A program made the position numbers and the translations under genes. A DNA stretch of 64,000 nt. It comes from Limihaloglobus sulfuriphilus (GTDB taxonomy: Bacteria > Planctomycetota > Phycisphaerae > Sedimentisphaerales > Sedimentisphaeraceae). The DNA lies in contig NZ_CP019646.1 in NCBI RefSeq assembly GCF_001999965.1, forward strand, positions 1,240,001-1,304,000. Reading direction: 5' to 3'. Of the stretch, positions 45,100-53,751 are shown piece after piece. The notes beneath the pieces are model-generated. The model ran no database searches, had not been told where the DNA came from, and was given only the letters and a program-made list of their open reading frames with translations. Numbering within the stretch: the stretch's first letter is position 1; the number at the start of each line of letters is the position of its first letter.

Positions 45100-46182
45100 T
45101 TACTCAGCGGCTTTATACCAGAAAAGATTTTTGTCTTTGATAAAACCGTTTATAAGGACTGCCAGAAGGATAACAGCCGATAAATTCATAAGCCATTTGC
45201 TGGGCATTGCCATTCCGTGATCGACGACATCTATCGACATGTTAAATGCCAGAAAATCGAGAATCACCCCAAATAACAGTGAACAGACAGCTACAGTTCC
45301 AAGATATACAAGCATAGCCGTTCTGCCCAGTGAATGGTATATTGTCGTCAATGCCGCGGCGTTCGTCGCCGGTCCGGTCATCAGAAAAACCAGCGCCGCA
45401 CCAGGGCTGACACCCTTGAGTATCAAGGCTGCCGCGACCGGTACCGATGCCGCAGAGCAGACGTACATGGGGATGCCCATAACCATCATCACAAGCATCT
45501 GAACAAAACGGTTGCTGATCTTATCGGCAAACAGCGTTTCCGGAACAAAAACAGACACCAGAGCGGCGATTATCAACCCGACAATCATAGCTCCTGCAAC
45601 ATCTGCGGGCAGATCCAGAAAGCCGTATTTCAACGCCTTTATAAACCTGCCGGGGGTTTTATTCTCCGCTTTAGTATCGCAGCAGCCGCTATCCTCATTA
45701 CCGCTGCAGCAGTCTTGAGCTGTATCACTCTCAGGCTCTGATTGCACTTCAGGGCGGCTTTTGCTCTTACTTTTGTCAAAAAACAGCATTACCGCCCCGC
45801 CGGCGATTCCGGACAGGAACGCAGTTACAGGCCGTATAATTGCATAAAACGGGCCAAGCAGTGAATATGTGATTGCAACACTGTCAACGCCGGTCTGGGG
45901 CGTAGATATGATAAACGATACACATGCACCCTTACCCGCTCCCTGTTTACGCAAAGACGCAGTAACCGGCAGTATCCCGCACGAACACAGCGGCAGAGGA
46001 ACACCGAAAAGAGACGCCTTGATAACGCTCCAGATGTTATTGCCGCCAAGATGCCGGCGTACAAACTCTGTGGAAAGTACCACCGACAAAAAACCGGCTA
46101 TCGCGAATCCCAGAAGCAGATACGGCGACATTTCCGCCAGTATGTCCCAGAATTCACTGATTATCGTTAAAACTTTGTTCAT
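45100..46182 (-). CDS. Permease of the SO_0444/YraQ (DUF318) family
   Basis: A 360-aa inner-membrane permease with about eight to nine spans. The hallmark FGVPLPLCSCGILPVTASLRKQG occurs near residue 60, and a second similar half later (MVMGIPMYVCSAASVPVAAALILKG). Between the halves is a soluble loop with DCCSGNEDSGCCDTK (about residues 160-175), likely metal-binding. Members called SO_0444 are tied to copper/zinc efflux; others to arsenicals. The ATG at 46182 follows AGAGGA; this start overlaps the end of scpA by 29 bases. Substrate is inferred only. Confidence 0.85.
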   Translation of the reverse strand: MNKVLTIISEFWDILAEMSPYLLLGFAIAGFLSVVLSTEFVRRHLGGNNIWSVIKASLFGVPLPLCSCGILPVTASLRKQGAGKGACVSFIISTPQTGVDSVAITYSLLGPFYAIIRPVTAFLSGIAGGAVMLFFDKSKSKSRPEVQSEPESDTAQDCCSGNEDSGCCDTKAENKTPGRFIKALKYGFLDLPADVAGAMIVGLIIAALVSVFVPETLFADKISNRFVQMLVMMVMGIPMYVCSAASVPVAAALILKGVSPGAALVFLMTGPATNAAALTTIYHSLGRTAMLVYLGTVAVCSLLFGVILDFLAFNMSIDVVDHGMAMPSKWLMNLSAVILLAVLINGFIKDKNLFWYKAAE

Positions 46183-46978
46183 TGTTATTTTCCTCTTCAA
46201 CAGCTAACATTACGCTGTGAACAGCATCATAAGCAGGCTTATCCGTCAAAGCCTTTAGGTATATTACTTTAGAATCGTCAGATTGTTCGGTCCATACCAG
46301 ACGATCCCGTACAAGCTCCAAAAGAGCAAGGAATAAGCCTATCATGGCGGAGCGGCTGCTGTGATCCTGGAAAATATGTTCAAACGTCATGGGCCCGAGT
46401 TTTTGCAGCCGATGCAAAATATCAACCTGATAGTAATCAATCGGCGTATCATCCTGTATCTCGCTGTAGTCCTGATACCGGCCTATTGACCTCATAAGGT
46501 TGTCGAAAGTCTCAAGCAGCAGCCAGATACTGACATCATCCATATCAAGCTCCGGCTCCTGGTCATTCTTGATGTTTGAGAGAATGCTGTCAGGGCGGGG
46601 ATACTTCTCCTGCTGGTCGGCCTGTCTGCTGTCAAGCAGGTTGGCGGCGTCACGGAATTTCTTGTATTCGAGAAGCTGCTTTATCAGCTCGCTCCGCGGG
46701 TCTATATCATCCCCCTCGCCATCCTCGTCGCCCATCAAAGATGTCCTGGGCAGAAGCATTGCCGACTTAATTTCCATCAGCGTAGCCGCCATCGTCAGAA
46801 ACTCTCCTGCCAGCTCTATGTCAAGCCCGCTGAGCATCTCCATATACTTAAGGTACTCTTGGGTTATCTTTGATATTGGAATATCATAGACATCGACCTC
46901 TTCTTTTCTTACGAGGTAGAGCAGCAGGTCAAGCGGACCGGCAAACAGGTTATCCAGCTGTATTTTGTAGTCTGACAA
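46154..46978 (-). CDS. scpA: Segregation and condensation protein A
   Basis: A 274-aa kleisin that bridges the SMC heads. The N-terminal part shows YKIQLDNLFAGPLDLLLYLVRKEEVDVYDIPISKITQEYLKYM, the family signature, then LAGEFLTMAATLMEIKSAMLLP; the C-terminal winged helix is present (TFEHIFQDHSSRSAMIGLFLALLELVRDRLV). The start is TTG at 46978 after a weak GAGAAA. It lies 46 bases after trpS on the same strand; scpB is not in the window. Confidence 0.94.
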   Translation of the reverse strand: MSDYKIQLDNLFAGPLDLLLYLVRKEEVDVYDIPISKITQEYLKYMEMLSGLDIELAGEFLTMAATLMEIKSAMLLPRTSLMGDEDGEGDDIDPRSELIKQLLEYKKFRDAANLLDSRQADQQEKYPRPDSILSNIKNDQEPELDMDDVSIWLLLETFDNLMRSIGRYQDYSEIQDDTPIDYYQVDILHRLQKLGPMTFEHIFQDHSSRSAMIGLFLALLELVRDRLVWTEQSDDSKVIYLKALTDKPAYDAVHSVMLAVEEENNNEQSFNDNQ

Positions 46979-47024
46979 TTTTTCTCGTTTCTTTTGTATA
47001 AAGCGGTCTCTAAACCGCTGTTTT

Positions 47025-47990
47025 TTACGGGCGAAGCCCTACCGCAAGACGCGCCCGTTCCAGAGTTTTACGGGCCTGCGCGCGAGCCCGTTCGGCGCCG
47101 TCCTTCAAAACCTTGCGAAGGTAATCATGGTCCGCCGCCAGCTCCTCACGCCGCTGCCTGTACGGCCGGAAGTATTCTACCATAAGCTCGGCAAGACGCT
47201 TCTTGGCATCGCCGTAGCCCATCCCGCCGCTGCGGTATCTGGAATCCCAGTCGGCAAGCTCGGATTCATCAGCAAAAAGTTTGAGCAGGGCAAACACGTT
47301 GCATTTATCAGGGTCTTTTGGCTCTTCTACCGGAGTCGAGTCTGTCTGTATCCGCATAACCTTTTTGCGCATCTGCTTTTCCGGCTCGAATATCTGTATC
47401 GTATTGTCGTAGCTTTTGCTCATTTTTCGCCCGTCAGTCCCAGGCACCACCGCTACCGACTCGACGATATGATCCTTGGGAATAACAAACGTCTCACCAT
47501 AGATATTATTGAAACGCATTGCTATATCGCGTGTTATCTCGATATGCTGCTTCTGGTCGGCTCCTACCGGAACAAGCTCACTGTCAAAGGCCAGAATATC
47601 TGCAACCTGCAGCAGGGGATAGGAAAACAAGCCGTGATTCGGCGATAACCCTTGTGCTACCTTGTCCTTATAGCTTACACACCTCTGCATGAGCCCTACC
47701 GGAGTGATGCAGGACAATATCCATTCAAGCTCGACAACCTCCGGCACATCCGACTGGCGCCAGAATACTGTCTTTTCAGGCTCAAGCCCCAAAGCCAGAT
47801 AGTCCGCGGCGACACCGAACACATTTTCATGCAGCTTTTCAGGGTCGGGATTGCTGGTTAAGGCGTGATATTCAGCGATAAAATAATATGCCTCATTATC
47901 ATGCTGCATCGCGAGATGCTGGCGCATTGCCCCGAAGTAGTTACCGATATGAAGTTTTCCTGACGGCTGTATCCCTGATAATATCCTCAA
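47025..47990 (-). CDS. trpS: Tryptophan-tRNA ligase
   Basis: A 321-aa class I synthetase: ILSGIQPSGKLHIGNYFGAM holds the HIGN motif (residues 14-17), and GRKMSKSYDNTI the KMSKS loop (about 190-195). The LSCITPVGLMQRCVSYKDKVAQG segment is family-specific. The start is TTG at 47990, 7 bases after GGAG; this matches the family N-terminus exactly. It lies between folD and scpA on the same strand. Confidence 0.96.
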   Translation of the reverse strand: MRILSGIQPSGKLHIGNYFGAMRQHLAMQHDNEAYYFIAEYHALTSNPDPEKLHENVFGVAADYLALGLEPEKTVFWRQSDVPEVVELEWILSCITPVGLMQRCVSYKDKVAQGLSPNHGLFSYPLLQVADILAFDSELVPVGADQKQHIEITRDIAMRFNNIYGETFVIPKDHIVESVAVVPGTDGRKMSKSYDNTIQIFEPEKQMRKKVMRIQTDSTPVEEPKDPDKCNVFALLKLFADESELADWDSRYRSGGMGYGDAKKRLAELMVEYFRPYRQRREELAADHDYLRKVLKDGAERARAQARKTLERARLAVGLRP

Positions 47991-48014
47991 TTTATATCTC
48001 CGTTACTTTCTTTG

Positions 48015-48902
48015 CTATATAATTCCGTTTGCCATTTTGGCTGATTCCACTGTATTGTAAAGCAGCATTGTTATCGTCATCGGCCCGACACCGCCGGGGA
48101 CGGGGGTTATGCATGCGGCCTTTTCGCTGACTGCTTCAAAATCAACATCGCCGACAAGCCTGAAGCCTTTTTTCTTAGTCGCGTCAGCAACACGGTTTAC
48201 GCCTACATCAATGACGCAAGCACCTTCTTTGACCATATCCGCCGTTATTGTATTGGGTCTGCCTACCGCGGCAATGACAATGTCGGCATTTCTGGTATGT
48301 GCGGCTATATCCTTTGTACGTGTGTGGCAGACAGTCACTGTCGCATTACCCTTGTCAGATTTCTGTATCAACAGGTTTGCAAGAGGTTTACCTACAATAT
48401 TGCTGCGGCCTACGATGACAACTTCAGCGCCGCTGAGCTCTACGCCGGCACGTTTTATCATCTGGATCACGCCGTGAGGGGTGCACGGCAGAAACGCCTT
48501 CTCGCCGACCACCATCTTGCCCACATTCATCGGGTGGAAGCCGTCAACGTCCTTGGCAGGATCAATCGCCAGCAGAACACGCGCTTCATCTATGTGGTCC
48601 GGCAGAGGAAGCTGAACCAGTATGCCGTTTATCTTAGTGTCCTTGTTCATCTTATCAACAAGCGCGAGCAGCTCTTCTTCGCTGGTATCCGCCGGCAGAC
48701 GGTTATCGTCCGAGAATATGCCGATATCCTCACAAGCCCGCTCTTTGGCGGTTACATAAGAAATAGACGCCGGATCCTCACCCACAAGGACCACGCCCAG
48801 ACCCGGGACGATGCCCTTTTTTGAAAGCTGGGCAACCTCGGCCTTGAGCTCTTCACGTATCTGATGGGCTATCTCTTTGCCGCTGATAACTTTAGCTGTC
48901 AT
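48015..48902 (-). CDS. folD: Bifunctional methylene-THF dehydrogenase/methenyl-THF cyclohydrolase
   Basis: A 295-aa enzyme that interconverts 5,10-methylene- and 10-formyl-THF. Motifs are SYVTAKERACEDIGI (catalytic Lys in VTAKE-type motif), ILVQLPLPDH, DVDGFHPMNVGK, PCTPHGVI, VIVGRSNIVGKPLANLL and TPVPGGVGPMTITMLL. The ATG at 48902 follows AGGAG by 8 bases and is preferred to the upstream TTG. It works with the Fhs encoded at 36-38 kb. Confidence 0.97.
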   Translation of the reverse strand: MTAKVISGKEIAHQIREELKAEVAQLSKKGIVPGLGVVLVGEDPASISYVTAKERACEDIGIFSDDNRLPADTSEEELLALVDKMNKDTKINGILVQLPLPDHIDEARVLLAIDPAKDVDGFHPMNVGKMVVGEKAFLPCTPHGVIQMIKRAGVELSGAEVVIVGRSNIVGKPLANLLIQKSDKGNATVTVCHTRTKDIAAHTRNADIVIAAVGRPNTITADMVKEGACVIDVGVNRVADATKKKGFRLVGDVDFEAVSEKAACITPVPGGVGPMTITMLLYNTVESAKMANGII

Positions 48903-49090
48903 ATTCAATACTCCTGTCTAACTTAAACATCATTGTGTATTATTATATATTTTCAAAGGCTTAATAATAACTGAATAAGCCCGCGGTTTCCAGACTTATT
49001 TGCCGGTGTTTAGCATAAAGTCTGCGACATACCCTTGTGGTGATAATTTTCTCGCGGCATATTTTTTGTTATACAAGGATTTGAACTGCG

Positions 49091-49124
49091 TGCGACAACA
49101 TTGTAGAGCAAATTCACGAATTTG
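49091..49124 (-). repeat. 34-bp dispersed palindromic repeat, copy 2
   Basis: Reverse complement of 20370-20403 with 32 of 34 bases matching; weaker similarity continues for about ten bases beyond one end. The core palindrome is CAAATTC(A/G)(C/T)GAATTTG. Confidence 0.75.
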
Positions 49125-49198
49125 CTCCAGACGATTATGTTCATCTGCCCGCCAATTTTAAACGCATTTTTATTCATCAAACGATGTGTCTCGCAACT

Positions 49199-49242
49199 GC
49201 ACCAAAGGTGCGAAATATCATAGCATGGGGCAACGCCCTATG
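49199..49242. repeat. Pair of small palindromes in a repeat-like block
   Basis: GCACCAAAGGTGC (49199-49211) is a perfect 5-bp stem with a 3-base loop; CATGGGGCAACGCCCTATG (49224-49242) is an imperfect stem. Neither is followed by a T-run on the plus strand. Confidence 0.45.
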
Positions 49243-49700
49243 TGTATAAATGGCATCCCGCCCTCCACCGCACCGCCGGCCGTTGTGAAATTTATTTTGT
49301 AGTGCGTGCGGCTTTTGGTCTGTTTGATAGGTAAATTCGTATCTGCGATCAGAATCCGAATAACACATGAGATTCACCATCTTAAGTCATTAGATCACAA
49401 TTATTTACAAAACAAAGAGACTTAACCCCGTTTCGTTTCTTTTGAGTTGCAATGATCGCCACTGATACCCGCGCAGCTTATTATGAAAATTATGATAGTT
49501 TGAATTTCGCTGTTGTCTGCTGAGCCCGGCAATAATTTCATATAGACAATCGGTGAAATCTGTCTCGCAAAAACTAACAAATGCAAGCAAGATGCTTGCA
49601 AAAAAGAGATTAATATTGATAATTCATACCGGGAATAATATAATGCAACAGTGGTTGTAATAGTCATTTTTATGAAAGAACATTAACAGGATAATACGAT

Positions 49701-50483
49701 ATGATGAGCGTTCGGATTTTACTACTATCACTATTTATGTTTCCAATACTTTTTGCAAGCGGTTGTGCAAAAGAACTTTCCAAAACATCAAACATTTCAA
49801 TAAAACGATCCAACCACAGTCATGTTTTATATTCACGCATGAAGCGATATAAAGGGGTTACGATACCAGATGTGATACAAAACATGAATCGAACCTATCG
49901 GATTATTTCATCTGTTGAATTATCACCTGAATTTGACATTCATGTTGAAACTGATCCGTACAAAATAACAGGTGCTTTTGAAGAGTCATTTTGTCTTTCA
50001 ATAACAAAAGATATTCGAGTGATACCGGTTTATGTTATTTCAAAAAAAGATAGCTTGGCTGAAGAATTCACGGTTTCTACTGTTGCTGACCAACGCCCCA
50101 GTTTTAGAATGCATCCAGTTGAGATGTGTAAACATTTTTATCATCTTGATACTTATTTAGATTTATTCAAACCATACGAACCGGCTCACTATCAGTTCAC
50201 AAATTATACACTTTCGGATTTTACGTTTTGGCTGGAACAACATCTCCATTGTATTATTGTAGATGAAACATGCCTTACAGGAGCTTACGATTTTGAACTT
50301 GTTACTGATAAGAAGAAGGGTGTCTCACTGATAGATAGCTTATCGGGGTTGGGATTTGATATAACCAGAGAAGAAAGAACTGTCGAAGCAATATACATAG
50401 ATCAAATACAGGGTTGTCTTCCTTCTATGAAATTTAAACATGTTGATACCGAATATCTTATATATCCGGCATGGGAAAAATAA
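49701..50483 (+). CDS. Lipoprotein with DUF3738-like C-terminal domain
   Basis: A 260-aa protein with a lipoprotein signal (VRILLLSLFMFPILFASGC, Cys at about residue 22). The C-terminal 75 residues resemble DUF3738 (TIGR03435): FTFWLEQHLHCIIVDETCLTGAYDFEL...LIDSLSGLGFDITREERTVEAIYID, where relatives have V-D-K-T-G-L-T-G-x-Y-D-F and a final LVID. The central 130 residues are unassigned. No strong ribosome site is seen. AT-richness and flanking repeats suggest an accessory gene. Its 3' end overlaps no functional gene, but a RhuM fragment follows on the other strand. Confidence 0.65.
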   Translation: MMSVRILLLSLFMFPILFASGCAKELSKTSNISIKRSNHSHVLYSRMKRYKGVTIPDVIQNMNRTYRIISSVELSPEFDIHVETDPYKITGAFEESFCLSITKDIRVIPVYVISKKDSLAEEFTVSTVADQRPSFRMHPVEMCKHFYHLDTYLDLFKPYEPAHYQFTNYTLSDFTFWLEQHLHCIIVDETCLTGAYDFELVTDKKKGVSLIDSLSGLGFDITREERTVEAIYIDQIQGCLPSMKFKHVDTEYLIYPAWEK

Positions 50484-50487
50484 CATT

Positions 50488-50660
50488 GCATTTCGTGATC
50501 GGCAGTTGTTAAGAAATACTTAACAACTGAATTCCCATCTAAGCCACCTTCATTTAAGATGTTATATGTATGCATACTTATATCAGGGACAGAGGTGTCA
50601 AAAAGTTCTGCAATCTGTGCCTGGCTGAGCCCTCTTTCAAAGCAGTGTCGCGCTGACACT
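50488..50660 (-). pseudogene. Remnant of a RhuM-family gene
   Basis: The minus-strand translation LSQAQIAELFDTSVPDISMH...NILNEGGLDGNSVVKYFLTTAD matches the N-terminal region of RhuM-type virulence proteins (normally over 300 aa, with IAELFDTSxxNISxHIxNIxxEGEL). Only about 55 residues are recognisable; both ends run into unrelated sequence. It is a clear fragment left by a lost accessory gene between the DUF3738-like gene and mnmA. Confidence 0.7.
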
Positions 50661-50700
50661 TGCCGCCGCACTCCAGAAAAAAATGTCACAGATATTTTTT

Positions 50701-51762
50701 CTACAGCCAGCCGCCGCCGAGGAGTTTGAAAGCGTTTTCTTCGGGGAGGTAAACCGCGCAGGCCTGGCCGGGGGTAACTGCTGAGGCGGGCTGTTCAAAA
50801 CGTACCAGTACATCCTTGTCCTCTACGATGATATCCGCCCACTGGCCGCGATGGTTGTATCGTATCTTGACAAACGCCCTGAATTCCTCCGCCGGCGGCA
50901 CCAGCAGCCAGTTAAAATCCCGCACCGTTGCGACCTTCTGCATCAAATCCTCTTTTGAGCCCAGGACGACCTTATTAGAATGCGGCTCAAGCCTGACTAC
51001 ATACGCCGGCTCTCCAAGCGCGATTCCGAGCCCCCTTCTCTGGCCGATAGTATATTTATAAATACCCTCATGCCTTCCAAGAGCCGCCCCGTCAGTATCA
51101 ACGATAAGCCCCTCTTTTTTTAATTCCGGGCAGAGCTTCTCCAGCATCGCCGGATAATCATCATCGGGCACAAAACATATTTCCTGTGAATCCGCCTTGT
51201 CGTGTATCGGCAGTTTAAGCTCGCGAGCCATATCCCTGACTCTGTCCTTTGTGAACTGCCCGACGGGAAAAATAACTCTTTGTAAATTTTCCGGTTCCAC
51301 CATACAAAGAATATAAGACTGATCTTTAGCAGTATTCTTTGCGGTCAAAACCTCGCTGCCGCTGTCTGTGTGTCTGAGGCGAATATAATGCCCTGTAGCA
51401 AAGGCATCAGCCCCCCTTTGGCGGGCAAGTTCTATGAGTTTGCCGAATTTGATATGCCTGTTGCAATAGACACATGGATTTGGAGTGCGGGCGTTTTTGT
51501 ATTCCTCTACGAAATACCGTATCACCGTCTCGGCAAATGTGCTGCGAAGATCAACCGCCTCCAGCTCAATGCCCAGGGCAGCCGCGACCCGGCGGGCATC
51601 GGATAGGTCCTGTTCAAAATCGTCATGGGTGATCATGTAAATCCCCGAGACGGCAAACCCCTGCTTTTGCAGCAGAGCCGCCGCGACAGAGCTGTCCACA
51701 CCGCCGCTCATGGCGACCAGCACACTCGAGGTGGACGGTTCTATGTCTCTGGGAATATCCAT
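50701..51762 (-). CDS. mnmA: tRNA-specific 2-thiouridylase MnmA
   Basis: Thiolates U34 of tRNA-Lys, -Glu and -Gln. The P-loop VLVAMSGGVDSSVAAALL is at about residues 14-31; catalytic cysteines are in NPCVYCNRHIKFGKL and DSQEICFVPDDDY. The C-terminal beta-barrel ends CAVYLPEENAFKLLGGGWL. The start is uncertain: ATG at 51762 gives a normal N-terminus, while ATGs at 51792 and 51795 would extend it toward the heptamer repeats; none has a clear ribosome site. It is the last gene of the ilvD-leuD-leuB run. Confidence 0.93.
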   Translation of the reverse strand: MDIPRDIEPSTSSVLVAMSGGVDSSVAAALLQKQGFAVSGIYMITHDDFEQDLSDARRVAAALGIELEAVDLRSTFAETVIRYFVEEYKNARTPNPCVYCNRHIKFGKLIELARQRGADAFATGHYIRLRHTDSGSEVLTAKNTAKDQSYILCMVEPENLQRVIFPVGQFTKDRVRDMARELKLPIHDKADSQEICFVPDDDYPAMLEKLCPELKKEGLIVDTDGAALGRHEGIYKYTIGQRRGLGIALGEPAYVVRLEPHSNKVVLGSKEDLMQKVATVRDFNWLLVPPAEEFRAFVKIRYNHRGQWADIIVEDKDVLVRFEQPASAVTPGQACAVYLPEENAFKLLGGGWL

Positions 51763-51805
51763 AGGTTTGAAAAAAATAAGCAGGGCACGCATCATACCGC
51801 GGCCC

Positions 51806-51849
51806 TGCATTCTTAATTCCTAATTCTACATTCTTAATTCTTAATTCTC
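51806..51849 (-). repeat. Heptamer tandem repeat at the end of leuB
   Basis: On the minus strand GAATTAA-GAATTAA-GAATGTA-GAATTAG-GAATTAA-GAATGCA: six degenerate 7-base units. The leuB stop codon and its last residues (RIKN) are encoded inside this repeat. Confidence 0.75.
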
Positions 51850-52919
51850 TCAGCCACCATGTCGCCGACCTCGGTGGTTGAGTAGCCCATCTGCGCCGCG
51901 GCCATGCTCTTGAGCTTGTTAGCCGTTGCCCAGCGTACCGCATTTTCAATCGCCTCTGCCGCCTCTGTCTCTCCGAGTGTCTGAATCATCATCGCTCCAG
52001 AAAGAATCGCCGCCAACGGGTTGATCTGGTTAAGCCCTGTAAACGAAGGCGCTGTCCCGCCGATCGGCTCGAACATGCTCACGCCCTCGGGGTTGATATT
52101 GCCGCCGGCCGCGATGCCGAGACCGCCCTGCGTGATTGCTCCCAGGTCTGTTATAATATCGCCGAACATGTTGCCGGTTACTACAATATCAAACATCTCG
52201 GGGCATTGAATCATGTAAATGCACGCCGCGTCAACATGGCAGTACGCACGTTTAATATCCGGATATTCCGCATCGCCGATTTCGTTGAAAGCACGTTCCC
52301 ACAGGCCCCAGACATAGGTCAGCACGTTTGTCTTGCCGACAAGGGTCAGGGTGTTATCCTCACCCGCGCCGCGGGCCTTTTTGCCGTATTTGCGGGCATA
52401 ATCAAACGCAAACCGCAGACAGCGTTCTACCTGAAAACGCGTATATACATTGCTCTGAACGGCTACCTCATTGGCTGTACCCATCTGCGAGTTTCCGCCG
52501 ACGCCGGTATAAACCCCGCCGGTATTCTCACGGACTACAACATAATCAATCTCTTTGGGGCCTTTGCCCTTAATCGGTGTCTCAACTCCGGGGAACAGTT
52601 TCACCGGACGCAGGTTTATATACTGATCGAGACCGAAGCGCGCCTTTAGAAGCACTCCCTTTTCGAGGATCCCCGGTTTAATATCCGGATGCCCGATCGC
52701 GCCGAGCAGGATCGAATCGTAACCGCGAAGCTCTTCGAGTGTCTCGTCTGAGAGCGTCTCGCCGGTTTTCAGGTAGCGGGTGCCGCCCAGGTCATATTCT
52801 GTCTTTTCGAACTTGAAGCCGAACTTATCCTCTGCCGCGTTAAGTACCTTTACCGCCTCGGCTGTTACTTCCGGCCCGGTTCCGTCGCCGGGGATTACTG
52901 CTATTTTGTATGTGTTCAT
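51834..52919 (-). CDS. leuB: 3-isopropylmalate dehydrogenase
   Basis: The third leucine-pathway enzyme, an NAD-dependent oxidative decarboxylase. It shows [65 protein letters not shown], the catalytic Lys/Tyr region and [26 protein letters not shown], then [12 protein letters not shown]. At 361 aa it is normal. GGAG lies 11 bases before the ATG. The C-terminal residues ERIKN and the stop come from a heptamer repeat, suggesting the native end was replaced. It follows leuD with a remnant gene between. Confidence 0.95.
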   Translation of the reverse strand: MNTYKIAVIPGDGTGPEVTAEAVKVLNAAEDKFGFKFEKTEYDLGGTRYLKTGETLSDETLEELRGYDSILLGAIGHPDIKPGILEKGVLLKARFGLDQYINLRPVKLFPGVETPIKGKGPKEIDYVVVRENTGGVYTGVGGNSQMGTANEVAVQSNVYTRFQVERCLRFAFDYARKYGKKARGAGEDNTLTLVGKTNVLTYVWGLWERAFNEIGDAEYPDIKRAYCHVDAACIYMIQCPEMFDIVVTGNMFGDIITDLGAITQGGLGIAAGGNINPEGVSMFEPIGGTAPSFTGLNQINPLAAILSGAMMIQTLGETEAAEAIENAVRWATANKLKSMAAAQMGYSTTEVGDMVAERIKN

Positions 52920-52957
52920 GTGGGATATTCTCCAGTTTGTAATAAAATTGTTAGAAT

Positions 52958-53143
52958 TCAGGAGTTTGCGGCCAGAGCCTTATGATACGATGAAATCAGT
53001 TTTGCGATTTCTTCGGACTGCTGTGTCAGGGCAAATAATTCAGCCTTAGGATATGTCTCGGTCGCTTTATAAACCTCAATAACAAATCCATGAGCTTTTT
53101 GCCAGACGATCAGTTCCTGAAATGTTTTTGCCGGCTCACGCAT
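52958..53143 (-). pseudogene. Internally deleted 23S-intervening-sequence (four-helix-bundle) protein
   Basis: The 61-aa frame begins FQELIVWQKAHGFVIEVYKATETYPKAELFALT, the N-terminus of the S23/TIGR02436 four-helix-bundle family (usually about 120 aa), then jumps to QQSEEIAKLISSYHKAL, which resembles the family C-terminus. The middle two helices are missing without a frame change. It lies between leuD and leuB, directly behind a heptamer repeat tract. It may be a stable mini-protein or a decayed gene; decay is more likely. Confidence 0.7.
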
Positions 53144-53152
53144 CTAAATCCT

Positions 53153-53215
53153 GCATTCTAAATTCTATATTCTATATTCTGAATTCTGTATTCTGTATTC
53201 TGTATTCTAATTTCT
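53153..53215. repeat. Heptamer tandem repeat between leuD and the four-helix-bundle remnant
   Basis: Nine degenerate 7-base units of ATTCTRW (ATTCTAA, ATTCTAT twice, ATTCTGA, ATTCTGT three times, ATTCTAA, TTTCTAT), starting right after the leuD stop. The related complementary unit occurs at 51806-51849. Confidence 0.85.
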
Positions 53216-53216
53216 A

Positions 53217-53696
53217 TCATTTCTTCGCTATGTGATCCAAGAGCCCGCCGTCTTCTATAATCTTCAGGGCGAAATCAGGCAGCGGCTTGAACTCTATTTC
53301 TTTGTCCTGCGTATTGCTCTTTATTATGCCGGCTTTGAAATCAATATCGATATCATCGCCGTCATTTATCACCTTGTTGGCATCGGGAAGCTCTATTGGA
53401 TAGAAGCCGCAGTCGATGCAGTTGCGGTAGAAAATCCGTGCAAATGAATTTGCGATAACCGCCGAGAGCTTCGCCCCCTGTATCGCCCAGACCGCGTGTT
53501 CGCGGCTGGAGCCGCAGCCGAAATCCTCGCCGCAGACCACGACATCGCCGGCTTTTGCCTTTTTCATGAAATCAGGATCAAGGTCTTCCATGCAGTGCGA
53601 TGCGAGCTCTTCAACATTGTCAGTATTTAAATACCTTGCGGGAATTATCTCATCGGTATTTACATTATCACGCTGATAAACATGTGCTATTGCCAT
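53217..53696 (-). CDS. leuD: 3-isopropylmalate dehydratase small subunit
   Basis: A 159-aa swivelling subunit of isopropylmalate isomerase. It has VNTDEIIPARYLNT, the family loop CGEDFGCGSSREHAVWAIQGA and ANSFARIFYRNCIDCGFYPIEL. The short length fits the archaeal/thermophile-type LeuD. AAGGA lies 8 bases before the ATG. The large subunit gene leuC is not in the window, so it must lie elsewhere. ilvD precedes it by 55 bases. Confidence 0.94.
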   Translation of the reverse strand: MAIAHVYQRDNVNTDEIIPARYLNTDNVEELASHCMEDLDPDFMKKAKAGDVVVCGEDFGCGSSREHAVWAIQGAKLSAVIANSFARIFYRNCIDCGFYPIELPDANKVINDGDDIDIDFKAGIIKSNTQDKEIEFKPLPDFALKIIEDGGLLDHIAKK

Positions 53697-53751
53697 ATTG
53701 TTTTGTCCTTTATATAAAATTTTTCTGTTCGATTCCGAAAATCAGGGCGGG

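Larger units (their letters stand above)
48903..49700. other. Long non-coding accessory stretch with dispersed repeats
   Basis: About 800 bases without a convincing gene between folD and a DUF3738-like gene. It holds copy 2 of the 34-bp palindromic repeat (49091-49124), hairpin GCACC-AAA-GGTGC (49199-49211) and the near-palindrome CATGGGGCAACGCCCTATG (49224-49242). These resemble repeat sequences scattered between genes in planctomycetes. The minus-strand open frames here are short, without ribosome sites or known domains. Confidence 0.55.

Noticed and set aside
49177-49667. Minus-strand frames between folD and the DUF3738-like gene
   Set aside because: They overlap repeat palindromes, overlap one another in two frames, and lack ribosome sites and known motifs.
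53153-53215. CRISPR-like array
   Set aside because: Units are only 7 bases, contiguous and without spacers; it is a simple heptamer tract.
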